Positions 9,741 to 18,541 are shown, counted from the first letter of the stretch. The stretch: DNA of 64,000 nt from Nocardiopsis sp. CC223A (GCF_030766825.1 NZ_JASFDV010000014.1:1-64000), one strand, 5' to 3'. The notes: a model not told the origin generated them from the sequence alone. Program-made: numbers and translations.

Positions 9741-11345
9741 ATGACGAAGGTGCGGACCTGCCCGGGGTGCGCCGACAAGGTGTCCGCCGGCGACGCCTTC
9801 TGCGAGCGTTGCGGCCACGCCCTGCCCGACGACGTGCGGCAGGCCCCGGCGGAGAACCCGGACACGGTACCGACCGGTCCGAACCCGGCCGTGCCCGGAC
9901 TGGTTCCGGCGGACGGCGGTCCCACGGCGCCCCAGGTGAGCCTGTACGGCGCCGAACGGTACGAGGGCCGGGGGGAGGCGCCCTCGGACGCGACGCCGTC
10001 CGGTTCGACCCCTTCGAGGGCCACGCCGTCAGGGGCGACCGCCCGCGAGGAGCCCCATCCGCAGGGGGTCTACCACACCGTCAACCCGGCCGACGTCACG
10101 GTCGCGGGGATCATCCCCTCGGACGCGACACCCTCCGGGGGCACCCGGCCCGCCGGCGCGACCCCTTCGGGCTCCACCGCGCCCCCGGGGCCCACGCCGG
10201 GGGCATCCGGCGACGCCCCCGCAGCGGCACCCGCGGGATCCCCGGCGCCGGGCACACCGCCCGCCGAGGCCCCCCGGGGAACCGGCCGTTCCCTCACCGA
10301 CAGCCTCGCCGTGGACGACGACTGGGACGCCATCGACTCACTGGCCACCCAGCCCGTCCGCCGCGACCCGCGGCCCCGCAGACCGGCACCCGTGCCGGCC
10401 GTCCCCGACCGGCCCCCGTTCACCTCCTCCGGGCCCGCCCGGCCCACCGACCCCGACCTGTGCGTGTGGTGCTCCGGCCGGGTGGCGGACGGCTACTGCG
10501 AACGCTGCGGCTTCCTACAGCCCACCGGCCGCGACCACGTCGAGGTGCGCGCCCGCGCCGCCGTCGGCGTCAGCGACCGCGGGCTCAGACACCGGCGCAA
10601 CGAGGACGCCATGGCCATCCGGGTCGTCCCCGACGACTCCCCGCACGCCGCCGGTGTGGTGTGCGCGGTGGTCTGCGACGGCGTCTCCAGCTCACCCCGC
10701 CCCGACGAGGCGTCCCGGGTCACCGCCGAGACCGGCGCGACCGTCCTGGTCGAGCAGATACGGCGCGGCGTCGACGCCCGCGAGGCCACCGGCGTGGCCA
10801 TGACCAGGGCGGCCGAGGCCGTCGCCGCCATCGCCGACTCCCCGAGTTCGGCACCGGCCTGCACCTTCGTCTCCGCCGTGGTGGACCCCGCCGCGGGCAC
10901 CGTCACCGTCGGCTGGGTCGGCGACAGCCGTGCCTACTGGCTCTCCGGCGGCCCCGCCGCCAGCGGGTCGGCCCTGCTCACCCGGGACGACTCCTGGAGC
11001 GAGGCGATGGTGCAGATGGGCGCGCTGTCCCGGGAGGAGGCGATGCGCTCGGCCAACGCACACGCCCTCATCGCGTGGATGGGCGCGGACTCCGGCGAGA
11101 TCGACGCGCACATCTCCACCGTCACGCCGACCGGACCCGGGACCGTCCTGCTGTGCAGTGACGGCCTGTGGAACTACTACCCCGAGGCGCAGGGCCTGAC
11201 CGAAGCGGTGCCCGGGGCGGGGGCGCGCCCCCTGGACGCGGCCCGCACCTACGTCCGGCTCGCCCTCGAAGGGGGCGGCAAGGACAACATCACCGTCGTC
11301 GTCATTCCCGTACCCACAGGGGGTTCCCGTGCCGGACAGGACTGA
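9741..11345 (+). CDS. PP2C-family serine/threonine phosphatase with two zinc ribbons
   Basis: A 534-residue protein. A zinc ribbon at the N-terminus (CPGC...CERC) is followed by ~230 residues of Pro/Ala/Thr-rich linker with repeated ATPSG-like units, then a second ribbon (CVWC...CERCG). The C-terminal PP2C domain shows GVSDRGLRHRRNEDAM, VVCDGVSSS, GWVGDSRAYWL, LLCSDGLWNYY and GGKDNITVVV, so metal-binding Asp residues are present. It likely reverses the phosphorylation made by the upstream kinase. ATG 9741 has GAAGGA six bases upstream; a GTG at 9720 overlaps the kinase stop but is poorly placed. The end overlaps the vWA gene by 17 bases. Confidence 0.92.
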   Translation: MTKVRTCPGCADKVSAGDAFCERCGHALPDDVRQAPAENPDTVPTGPNPAVPGLVPADGGPTAPQVSLYGAERYEGRGEAPSDATPSGSTPSRATPSGATAREEPHPQGVYHTVNPADVTVAGIIPSDATPSGGTRPAGATPSGSTAPPGPTPGASGDAPAAAPAGSPAPGTPPAEAPRGTGRSLTDSLAVDDDWDAIDSLATQPVRRDPRPRRPAPVPAVPDRPPFTSSGPARPTDPDLCVWCSGRVADGYCERCGFLQPTGRDHVEVRARAAVGVSDRGLRHRRNEDAMAIRVVPDDSPHAAGVVCAVVCDGVSSSPRPDEASRVTAETGATVLVEQIRRGVDAREATGVAMTRAAEAVAAIADSPSSAPACTFVSAVVDPAAGTVTVGWVGDSRAYWLSGGPAASGSALLTRDDSWSEAMVQMGALSREEAMRSANAHALIAWMGADSGEIDAHISTVTPTGPGTVLLCSDGLWNYYPEAQGLTEAVPGAGARPLDAARTYVRLALEGGGKDNITVVVIPVPTGGSRAGQD

Positions 11346-12675
11346 ACGCGTCGCCGAACCGGACTTCCGGGTGGAGATCGACCAGAACCGGTTCCTGCCC
11401 CTGGGCGGGCGGGAGGTGCACGCGGTCGTCAGCGTCACCTCCACCGGGCCGGCGCTCGTCGGTGCGGACGTCCGGGCGACGGAGCTGATCATCATCGACA
11501 CCTCCGGCTCCATGTACGGGGAGAAGATCAACGCCGCCAAGCAGGCCGCCCGCGCCGCCATCGAGGTGCTTCGCGACGGGGTGCGCTTCGCGGTGATCGC
11601 CGGACACCGGCAGGCCGAGATGATCTACCCCGCAGGGGACACCCTGGCCACGGTCGACACCTCCACCCGGGCCGAGGCCCTGGACGCCGTCGGTCGGCTG
11701 CGCGCCGACGGGGGCACCCGGATGGGCGCCTGGCTCACCCGGGCCGCCGAGCTGTTCGCCGCGGTCGACGGCGGGGTCAAGCACGCCATCCTGCTCACCG
11801 ACGGTCAGAACAACGAGGTCTCGGGCGACTTCGAGCGGACCCTGCGGAGGATCGCCGGGAGCTTCGTCTGCGACTGCCGCGGTGTGGGCACCGACTGGAA
11901 GGTCGAGGAGCTCCGCAGGATCGACGCCGCCCTGCTCGGCGGCGGTCCCGGCATCATCGCCGACCCCGCCGACATGGCCGCCGACTTCCGGGCGATGACG
12001 CGGGCCTCCATGGGCAAGGCCGTCGCCGACGTGGCGCTGCGCCTGTGGACGCCCCGGCACGCCGTGGTGCGCTACGTGAAGCAGGTCGCCCCCACCGTCC
12101 AGGACCTCGGCGACCGCGGTGTGGAGCGGGCGGCGCAGGCCAAGGACTACCCCACCGGTTCCTGGGGTACGGAGAACCGCGACTACCACATCTGCGTGGA
12201 GGTCCCCCCGGGCGATCCCGGGCGCCAGTTGCGCGCCGGGTGGGTGCGCATGGTCATCCCCGGTCTCCACGGCACCGAGGACAGGGTCCTGGCCTCGGGG
12301 AACATCCTCGCGGAGTGGACCGCGGACGAGCACAGGGCCACCGAGATCAACCCCCGGGTGGCCCACTACACGGGCCAGGTGGAGCTGGCCCGGGCGATTC
12401 AGGACGGGCTGGAGGCCCGTCGCTCGGGGGACGAGGACACCGCGACGACGCGGCTGGGCCGAGCCGTCGCGCTCGCGAACGAGACGGGCAACGAGGAGAC
12501 CGCCCGGCTCCTCGGAAAGGTGGTCGAGGTCCTGGACCCGGTCACCGGAACCGTTCGGCTCCGCCCCACCGTCGAAAAGATCGACGAGATGACACTGGAC
12601 ACCAACTCGACCCGAACCGTTCGGACCCGGCCCCGCCCCTCGGGACCGGACGACGGTGCCCCCGGACCCGGGTAG
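11329..12675 (+). CDS. von Willebrand factor A domain protein
   Basis: A 448-residue protein with an N-terminal beta-rich segment, then a vWA domain with the metal-ion-dependent adhesion site DTSGSMYGEK and the later ILLTDGQNNE strand. After the vWA fold comes a beta-sandwich-like stretch and a helical tail (ARAIQDGLEARRSGDEDTA). No signal peptide or membrane segment is seen, so it is expected in the cytoplasm, where vWA domains usually bridge protein partners. GTG 11329 lies five bases after GGGGG and overlaps the phosphatase gene by 17 bases, indicating coupled translation. Its role in the kinase module is inferred from position. Confidence 0.88.
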   Translation: MPDRTERVAEPDFRVEIDQNRFLPLGGREVHAVVSVTSTGPALVGADVRATELIIIDTSGSMYGEKINAAKQAARAAIEVLRDGVRFAVIAGHRQAEMIYPAGDTLATVDTSTRAEALDAVGRLRADGGTRMGAWLTRAAELFAAVDGGVKHAILLTDGQNNEVSGDFERTLRRIAGSFVCDCRGVGTDWKVEELRRIDAALLGGGPGIIADPADMAADFRAMTRASMGKAVADVALRLWTPRHAVVRYVKQVAPTVQDLGDRGVERAAQAKDYPTGSWGTENRDYHICVEVPPGDPGRQLRAGWVRMVIPGLHGTEDRVLASGNILAEWTADEHRATEINPRVAHYTGQVELARAIQDGLEARRSGDEDTATTRLGRAVALANETGNEETARLLGKVVEVLDPVTGTVRLRPTVEKIDEMTLDTNSTRTVRTRPRPSGPDDGAPGPG

Positions 12676-12684
12676 GAGGGACCC

Positions 12685-13404
12685 ATGCCGAGTTGCCCAT
12701 CCGGGCACCGCTCCACGGCGACCGACTTCTGCGACATCTGCGGGTTGCGCCTCCAGGCGTACGAGCCCGCGCCACCCGCCTGGTCGCAGGGGCCGTCGGC
12801 GCACACGCCGCCCACGGCCCACGTGCCCCGGCCGAACCGGACACCGCAGGCCCCACCGCCGAGGCGGTCCTCCGGTGCGCCCCGGGGCGGGCCCTGCCCG
12901 GAGTGCTCGACCCCCAGGACCGGGCGGTTCTGCGAGGAGTGCGGATACGACTTCGCCTCCCACCAGCGCCGCGACCCCGGCGGCCCCTCGGGGATCCGGG
13001 TGGGCTGGCGGGCCACCGTCACGGCCGACCCCGCCTACTACCAGTACATGGTGAACCAGGGCATGCTCGACCCCTCCCGCATCGCCTTCCCGTCGGCCGT
13101 CCAGCCGCGCCGGGTGGACCTGACCGGGGAGCGGGTGCACATCGGGCGGGCCAGCGCCACCCGCGGATTCACCCCGGAGATCGACCTGGGCGGCCCCGGC
13201 GGGGACCCCGCGATCTCCCACATCCACGCGATACTGGTCGCCCGCCCCGGCGGCACCTGGGCCCTGCTCGACCCGGGTTCCACCAACGGGACCACGATCA
13301 ACGGGACCGACAACCCCGTCATCCCCAACGTGGAGGTCCCCCTGAACGACAACGACCGGATCTATGTCGGCGCATGGACCGTCATCATCCTCCAGAAGGG
13401 GTGA
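12685..13404 (+). CDS. FHA-domain protein with paired zinc ribbons
   Basis: A 239-residue protein. The N-terminus has a ribbon CPSGHRSTATDFCDICG, a Pro-rich linker and a second ribbon (CPEC...FCEECGYDF). The C-terminal FHA domain carries the phosphothreonine-binding landmarks VHIGRAS, a HIHAIL segment in place of the usual SRxHA (serine-histidine is present as SHIHA) and GSTNGTTING. It is the natural phospho-reader for the kinase in this operon, as GarA/OdhI is for PknG elsewhere. Unlike GarA it has no recognisable N-terminal ETTS phosphorylation motif. ATG 12685 follows GGAGGGA. The gap to the vWA gene is nine bases. Confidence 0.9.
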   Translation: MPSCPSGHRSTATDFCDICGLRLQAYEPAPPAWSQGPSAHTPPTAHVPRPNRTPQAPPPRRSSGAPRGGPCPECSTPRTGRFCEECGYDFASHQRRDPGGPSGIRVGWRATVTADPAYYQYMVNQGMLDPSRIAFPSAVQPRRVDLTGERVHIGRASATRGFTPEIDLGGPGGDPAISHIHAILVARPGGTWALLDPGSTNGTTINGTDNPVIPNVEVPLNDNDRIYVGAWTVIILQKG

Positions 13405-13411
13405 GCCCCCG

Positions 13412-14962
13412 TTGATTCCCTCCCCCACCACCCCGTCGGAGCCGACCCGCTCCAACGCGCCGGCGGAGCCCGCTCCCCCCACGGCCGGGAGCGTCCGCAC
13501 CGGGGCGGCCCGCACCGGGACCTACGCCCGTGACGGGTGGTCCCGGTTCCGGCGGTGGCTGGCCACCACCCCCGCCCGGGTGTGGCTGCTGACCCTGGTG
13601 AGCGCCGCCGCGATCACCGGCCTGTTCGCGTCCGCCGCCTATACCCTCGACCAGGCCCGCACCGGCCTGGACGTGCTCGGCCGCGGTGCGGGGCCACAGG
13701 CGATGGCCACCACCGACCTGTACCTGTCGCTGGCCGACATGGACGCCCGCATCGCCGACGTGCTGCTCATGGGCACCGACCACGGTCTCGGCTCCGGGCG
13801 CGAGGACGCCCTCGAACAGTACGAGGGCAGCCGGGAGCAGGCCAACGAGTCGCTGCTCCAGGCCGCGTCGCTCACCGAGGGCGACACCGTGGAGGAGCGC
13901 AACGTCCAGGAGGTCCTGGACGGCCTGGGCACCTACGAACGGCTCGTCACGCAGGCACTGCTGCGCAACGACGAGGCCCGGGCCGCCCCCGGCGAGGTGG
14001 ACGCCGAGGCACTGGAGTCGTACCGGGAGGCCACCCGGCTGATGCACACCGAGCTGCTGCCCAAGGCGTTCAACCTCGGGCTGGACTCCTCGGCGATCGT
14101 GCGCGCCAACCACGAGGACGGGCAGGCCGCGGTCACCCTGGGCCTGCTGTGGGTCGGCGGTGTCGGCGTGGTCGTGCTGCTGTCCCTGCTCGGCCTCCAG
14201 GTGTACCTGCGGCTGAGGTTCCGTCGCCGGTTCAACCTGCCGCTGCTCGCCGCCTCCGTGCTCACCGTGGCCCTCACCGCAGGGGTGATCCAGGCCCTGG
14301 TCGGCAGCGGCGGGCACCAGAGGGACGCCAAGGAGGAGGGCCTGGACGCGGCGATGTCACTGGCCCGGGGCGGGGCGATCGCCACGGACATGCAGGCCGA
14401 CCAGAGCCGCTACCTGCTGGATCCGGAGCAGGCCGACAACTACCAGCAGGTGTACCTGGAGCGGTCCCAGCAGGTGCTGTTCCGGCCGGTGAGCAACCTG
14501 GCCGACTACTACGCGGCCGTCGACGAGGTGGCCGCCTCCTACCCCGAACTGCCCGGGGCGGACGGGTCCGACCCCGACGACCCCGGCACCCTGGGCTACC
14601 TGGGCCAACGCGCGCACGACGCCCTGCTGCCCGGGCAGCAGGACCGGCTGGCCGACGTACTGGGCGCCTACAACGAGATCCAGACGCAGGACCGGCTCAT
14701 GCGGGAGGCGGTGCGCAACGACGACCTCGGGGAGGCCGTCGGCATCCGGATGGCCGTCGCCGACTCGCAGAACGGCACCTTCGCGACCTACGAGGAGGCA
14801 CTGGACGGGCTCACCGAGGTGCACCGGGAGGAGTTCGCCCGGGGCATCCGGCAGGGCGACTCGGCGCTGTCCCCGTGGGTGTGGCTGCTCCCGGCCGGAT
14901 CCCTGGCGCTGCTCCTGCTCGTCGCCCTGGGCGTACGCCCCCGGCTGGCCGAGTACCGCTGA
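13412..14962 (+). CDS. glnX: GlnX-like membrane sensor protein
   Basis: About 516 residues with four predicted membrane helices: residues ~57-79, ~241-266, ~276-297 and ~489-510. These bracket two large, mainly helical extracytoplasmic loops. This is the layout of mycobacterial GlnX, which relays an amino-acid signal from lipoprotein GlnH to kinase PknG. The N-terminal ~50 residues are Pro/Ser/Thr-rich and cytoplasmic. TTG 13412 is chosen because the AAGGGG of the upstream gene's end lies ten bases before it; an in-frame ATG at 13364 would overlap the FHA gene by 41 bases. It precedes the GlnH-like lipoprotein gene. Identity rests on topology and context, since this family diverges fast. Confidence 0.8.
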   Translation: MIPSPTTPSEPTRSNAPAEPAPPTAGSVRTGAARTGTYARDGWSRFRRWLATTPARVWLLTLVSAAAITGLFASAAYTLDQARTGLDVLGRGAGPQAMATTDLYLSLADMDARIADVLLMGTDHGLGSGREDALEQYEGSREQANESLLQAASLTEGDTVEERNVQEVLDGLGTYERLVTQALLRNDEARAAPGEVDAEALESYREATRLMHTELLPKAFNLGLDSSAIVRANHEDGQAAVTLGLLWVGGVGVVVLLSLLGLQVYLRLRFRRRFNLPLLAASVLTVALTAGVIQALVGSGGHQRDAKEEGLDAAMSLARGGAIATDMQADQSRYLLDPEQADNYQQVYLERSQQVLFRPVSNLADYYAAVDEVAASYPELPGADGSDPDDPGTLGYLGQRAHDALLPGQQDRLADVLGAYNEIQTQDRLMREAVRNDDLGEAVGIRMAVADSQNGTFATYEEALDGLTEVHREEFARGIRQGDSALSPWVWLLPAGSLALLLLVALGVRPRLAEYR

Positions 14963-15005
14963 CCCCGAGAGACCCGACCCCCCGAAAGAGACGAGGACAA
15001 GGCCG

Positions 15006-15851
15006 ATGAGGTTTCGACACCGCCGCGTCGCCGCCGCGGCCGCACTGGCCGCCGCGGCGGTGCTCGGGCTGCCCGCCTGCTCCGCGGTGCTGGGCGGTGA
15101 GGAGTCGCTGGTCGACGCGGACTCGCTCGTCGTGGGCGTCAAGTACGACCAGCCCGGGTTGGGACTGGAGACCGCGGCGGGCAGCGGCGAGTTCGAGGGC
15201 TTCGACGTCGACGTGGCCCGGTACATCGCCGACCACATGGGGATCCCGCCGGAGAACGTCGAGTTCGTGGGGCTCAACTCCGCCGAACGCGAGGAGATGC
15301 TGATCAGCGGCGAGGTGGACATGGTCGTGGCGACCTACTCCATCACCCCGGCGCGCAGGACCCAGGTGACCTTCGGCGGCCCCTACTACGTGGCCAAGCA
15401 GGACGTGCTGGTGAGCGCCGACGCCACCGACATCCAGGGCGCGCGCGACCTGGAGGGCCTGTCCGTCTGCCAGAGCGCGGGCTCCAACTCGGTGGCCCGC
15501 ATCACCGAGGGCCTGGGCATCGCGGTGGAGGGGACGGAGCAGGAGACCTACAGCGACTGCATCGAGGAGCTGAGGTCGGGGAGCGTGGACGCGGTCTCCA
15601 CCGACAACCTGATCCTGGCCGGGTTCTTCGCCCAGACCCCCGACGCTTTCCGGTTCGTCAACAACCCGTTCACCGATGAGAAGTACGGTGTGGGGCTGCC
15701 GTACGGCGACACCGAGGCCTGTGAGGCCGTGAACAAGGCGATCAGCCGGATGTACCAGGAGGGCGACGCCGCCGAGATGTTGGACCACTGGTTCGGGGAG
15801 ACCGACCTGGAGATGGTGCACAGCGTTCCCCAGTTCGAGGGCTGCGACTGA
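15006..15851 (+). CDS. glnH: GlnH-like amino-acid-binding lipoprotein
   Basis: A 281-residue solute-binding protein with an Arg-rich signal peptide and lipobox LPAC (Cys at ~26), so it should be anchored to the outer face of the membrane. The periplasmic-binding fold of family 3 is clear: LVVGVKYDQPG, GFDVDVARYIADHMG, EMLISGEVDMVVATYSITP and later VDAVSTDNLIL. Relatives bind glutamate, aspartate or glutamine. No permease or ABC ATPase gene follows, which fits a sensing role with the GlnX-like protein rather than transport. A hairpin just downstream closes the operon. Confidence 0.9.
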   Translation: MRFRHRRVAAAAALAAAAVLGLPACSAVLGGEESLVDADSLVVGVKYDQPGLGLETAAGSGEFEGFDVDVARYIADHMGIPPENVEFVGLNSAEREEMLISGEVDMVVATYSITPARRTQVTFGGPYYVAKQDVLVSADATDIQGARDLEGLSVCQSAGSNSVARITEGLGIAVEGTEQETYSDCIEELRSGSVDAVSTDNLILAGFFAQTPDAFRFVNNPFTDEKYGVGLPYGDTEACEAVNKAISRMYQEGDAAEMLDHWFGETDLEMVHSVPQFEGCD

Positions 15852-15865
15852 TCCACGGGGGTTCG

Positions 15866-15891
15866 GGTGGGGCGGCGGTGCCGCTCCCACC
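15866..15891 (+). terminator. Hairpin terminator after the PknG operon
   Basis: GGTGGGGCGGC (15866-15876) pairs with GCCGCTCCCACC (15880-15891) across a GGT loop with one bulged base. It starts 15 bases after the glnH-like stop. There is no T-run, as is common for actinobacterial terminators. Confidence 0.65.
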
Positions 15892-16001
15892 GGTGTGTCC
15901 GGGCACGCCGCGGGCGGTTCGCATGCGGTGGCCCACTCGGGGGTTATGGCAGATACTGACCCTTATGTAAGGCATTGGGGGCTCAGGATAGGAGTTGTCC
16001 G

Positions 16002-16316
16002 TTGACCATCGTCGAGTTCCTGAACGCGCGCTTGGACGAGGACGAACGCGCGTCGAAGGCCGTACCCGTGGGAGCACGCGGCCGGGACCGGGCGTTGGCC
16101 GAAGTCGCCGCCAAGCGCAAGATCGTCCAGGGGTACACGCGCGCGCATCACGCCAGCATGCGCAGTCTCCAGCCGACCATGGCCGGAGCGCCCCCCGTCC
16201 CCCCACGGCAGGGCGAGGACCCCTGGTCCGAACTGCTGGCCTGGCGGCTGGCCGTGAAGTACCTGGCCGCCGTCTACCGGGCCCACCCGCAGTACGACAT
16301 CTCCTGGGAGGACTGA
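16002..16316 (+). CDS. DUF6221-family small protein
   Basis: A 104-residue soluble protein with the layout of actinobacterial DUF6221: an N-terminal TIVEFLNARLDEDE helix, a central LAEVAAKRKIVQGY helix and a C-terminal LAVKYLAAVYRAHPQY segment ending with Trp and acidic residues. Function is unknown; such genes are common near phage-like or mobile regions and elsewhere as singletons. TTG 16002 is chosen because AGGAG lies seven bases upstream; an in-frame start at 15975 lacks an RBS. It stands alone and is convergent with the HAD gene. Confidence 0.75.
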   Translation: MTIVEFLNARLDEDERASKAVPVGARGRDRALAEVAAKRKIVQGYTRAHHASMRSLQPTMAGAPPVPPRQGEDPWSELLAWRLAVKYLAAVYRAHPQYDISWED

Positions 16317-16342
16317 CCGGCGGCCGGAGCGGGGGAGGCGGT

Positions 16343-17038
16343 TCAGGGCACGGCCAGGCCCGGCAGCGCCCGCACCGTCTCCACCAGGTCGGCCCCGGTC
16401 GCGTCCGGGGCGCCGAAGACCGCCGGGAACCGCCCCTCCAGGTGCGCGGACCAGCCCGTGACCAGTCCCGCGCAGGCCGCCCCCGCCACGTCCCAGCCGT
16501 GCGCCGTCACCAGGGCCAGCCGTTCCGGCACCACGCCCAGGGAACGCGCCGCCGCCCGGTAGGCCTCCGGGGAGGGCTTCCAGGCCCGCCCCGGCCCGCC
16601 GCCCATGACCCCCTCCACCAGCCCCTCCAGACCGGCCCGCTCCACCAGCTCCAGAGTCGCGGCCGGGCCCGCGTTGCCGAAGAGCACCGCCCGCAGGTCC
16701 GCCTCGCGCACCGCGGTCAGGGCCGCGGCCGCCTCCCGGCGCGGCGCCAGCTCCGACAGCCCGTCCACGATCGTGTCCTCGGCGGCCGGGGCGATCTGGT
16801 GGCCGGTGACGTCGCGCAGCGCGGTGCGCACCACGTCCTCGAAGGACCGGCCGCCGCCCACCAGCGCCAGGGCGAACACGTCCCGCGCCAGGTGGTCGGC
16901 CCAGCGGGCCATCAGGACCCGGGGGATGCCCGCCTCCCGGAACCGCCACTCCAGCGGGGCCAGGGGGAACAGGGTGTCGAGGACGTCGAAGGCGACCACG
17001 GCCGGGCGCGCGGCCCGACGCGGGGGAACAGGGGACAT
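16343..17038 (-). CDS. HAD-superfamily hydrolase, haloacid dehalogenase type II-like
   Basis: A 231-residue HAD protein. Motif I is FDVLDTLF, with the nucleophile Asp followed by VLDT as in type II haloacid dehalogenases (FDVxxT); motif II is LFGNAG, motif III the lysine of WKPSPEAYR, and motif IV is AHGWDVAGA. The cap domain is helical. Likely substrates are 2-haloacids or related small acids, but annotation by family alone is weak. ATG 17038 is chosen: GGAG lies eight bases upstream, and the frame upstream of it is low-complexity, Pro/Arg-rich and unlike a protein. The gene is preceded by a repeat-rich 830-base gap. Confidence 0.82.
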   Translation of the reverse strand: MSPVPPRRAARPAVVAFDVLDTLFPLAPLEWRFREAGIPRVLMARWADHLARDVFALALVGGGRSFEDVVRTALRDVTGHQIAPAAEDTIVDGLSELAPRREAAAALTAVREADLRAVLFGNAGPAATLELVERAGLEGLVEGVMGGGPGRAWKPSPEAYRAAARSLGVVPERLALVTAHGWDVAGAACAGLVTGWSAHLEGRFPAVFGAPDATGADLVETVRALPGLAVP

Positions 17039-17868
17039 CGGTGCGACTCCAGGGGGGAGGAGGGACGTGCCGACCGGAGTCCTACCCCGATCCCGGAACC
17101 CTGTCGCGCCGCCCGGCCGGGAACGGTCGCCGTCCGGGCCGGGGGCGGTCCGGTGGAGTCGTGTGGTGGTCGTGGTGAAGGTGGTGGAGGTGGGCGGTGG
17201 GTGTGTCGGAGTCGCCCTGCGGTGTGGACGGTCCGCGCGGTGGGGGTGGGAAGGGTGGCCGCTCGGAGACCGCTTGGGCGGGGCCGGGGGCGGTCCGGTG
17301 GAGTCGTGCGGCGGCTGTGGTGAAGGTGGTGGAGGCGGGCGGTGGGTGTGTCGGAGTCGCCCTGCGGCGTGGACGGTCCGCGCGGTGGGGGTGGGAAGGG
17401 TGGCCGCTCGGAGACCGCTTGGGCGGGGCCGGGGGAACCGGGGACCGCTGGGCCGGGAGCGGGCGGTGTCCGCGGGCGGGCGGTCAGAGGGGTCGCGTTC
17501 CCTGGAGCGGTGTGACTTTCGCGCGGCTGCATCCTTGCAGCTCATCGTGATAATCGGCCGACGCCGGGCGGTCCCGAGTGGCGGCGCGCCGCTGGCCGGG
17601 GTGGACGAGCCGCCGAAGGCGGCGGGACACCGACCCGGCGGACGCCGGCGACGCGCATCTGTGAGGAGAGCGCGGAAAAGGGTTCTCGCACTGATCCTGC
17701 GGTGTGGTGACAGCACGTCACGGGCCGGGATTCGAGAGCCCGGGTGTGACGAGGGGCGAACGGAGTTCCTGCGCGTCCCAGGGCTACAGGCCTCGTAACC
17801 CTTCGCGACCGGTCCACAAGATCAGTGCCAGAACCCGGAAAAGCCACACCATGGGTGGGCCACCATCG
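17039..17868. other. 830-base non-coding gap with tandem repeats
   Basis: No gene is supported here. Open frames exist on both strands but read as low-complexity Pro/Arg or Gly/Val translations of a repeated block. The gap contains two 145-bp repeats (listed separately), a GCTGCA/TGCAGC hairpin at 17526-17541 and an inverted GTGAC/GTCAC pair near 17708-17722. It lies between the 5' end of the HAD gene and the 3' end of idi. Confidence 0.6.
17136..17435. repeat. 145-bp tandem direct repeat (2 copies plus a start of a third)
   Basis: The block beginning GGGCCGGGGGCGGTCCGGTG at 17136 recurs at 17281 with only a few substitutions, and the first ten bases recur at 17426; spacing is exactly 145 bp each time. 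The unit is not a multiple of three and lies outside any gene, so it is not a protein repeat. It looks like a recent duplication. Confidence 0.9.
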
Positions 17869-18405
17869 TCAGAGGCGGGCCAGACGGGGGATCTGCTCCA
17901 CCGCCCACGGGCTGAGCAGCCACGGGGTGCGCTCGGCCACCGCCACCAGGTCCTCCCAGCGCGTCCAGGAGAACTCGGCCACCTCGGCCGGGTCCGGCTC
18001 CGGGACGTCGTCGGTCAGCGCCCAGAACACCGGGCAGAACTCGTTCTCCACGATCCCCTCCGCCGACACCGCCCGGTAGCGGAAGTCCGGCAGCGCCGGA
18101 CGCACCTCGGACAGGGACAGTCCCAGCTCCTGGCCCACCCGGCGGCGCACCGCCGCCTCCAGGCCCTCACCCGGCGCCGGGTGGCCGCAGCAACTGTTCG
18201 TCCACACACCCGGCCAGGTGGTCTTGCCCAGGGCGCGGCGGGTCAGCAGGATCCGGCCCGAACCGTCCCGGACATAGCAGGAGAACGCCAGGTGCAGCGG
18301 GGTGTCGGCGGTGTGCACCGTCGCCTTGTCCGCTGTTCCCACCGGACGGTGGTCGTCATCGAGCAGCACCACGAGCTCGCGCTCGACGGTCATCGGTCGG
18401 ATCAC
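17869..18405 (-). CDS. idi: Isopentenyl-diphosphate delta-isomerase, type I
   Basis: A 178-residue Nudix-fold enzyme that interconverts IPP and DMAPP for isoprenoid synthesis. The active-site cysteine motif is NSCCGHP, with metal-binding HLAFSCYV and the Nudix-like AAVRRRVGQELGL helix; the second catalytic region is ENEFCPVFW. Length and order match bacterial Idi. GTG 18405 follows GGGGGAG closely; ATG 18393 (MTVEREL) is a possible alternative. It is transcribed alone, with no carotenoid or terpene genes beside it in this window. Confidence 0.95.
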   Translation of the reverse strand: MIRPMTVERELVVLLDDDHRPVGTADKATVHTADTPLHLAFSCYVRDGSGRILLTRRALGKTTWPGVWTNSCCGHPAPGEGLEAAVRRRVGQELGLSLSEVRPALPDFRYRAVSAEGIVENEFCPVFWALTDDVPEPDPAEVAEFSWTRWEDLVAVAERTPWLLSPWAVEQIPRLARL

Positions 18406-18541
18406 TGGACTCCCCCCACCCGCGGTGTACCCGCGTCACCTGTGTCCCTCCATGGTCACCCGTCCCGGACACCGTTTCGTGCGCATAAGGTTCCTCTGGG
18501 CGAAGAGTCGCGCCCGGCAGGACGTCCAGTGGAGTGAGCGG

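Noticed and set aside
13364-13411. An earlier start for the GlnX-like gene
   Set aside because: It would overlap the FHA domain end by 41 bases, has no RBS and adds only a Ser/Arg-rich stretch; TTG 13412 is preferred.
11302-13515. A 737-codon frame antisense to the vWA and FHA genes
   Set aside because: It overlaps three well-supported genes and shows no domain or RBS.
17197-17550. A possible small gene within the 145-bp repeats
   Set aside because: The frame only exists because of the repeat; the unit is not a multiple of three and the peptide is not repeated in frame.
17700-17860. A tRNA-like stretch (GGGATTCGAGAGCCC)
   Set aside because: The T-arm-like sequence has no matching acceptor or anticodon arms at the right distance.
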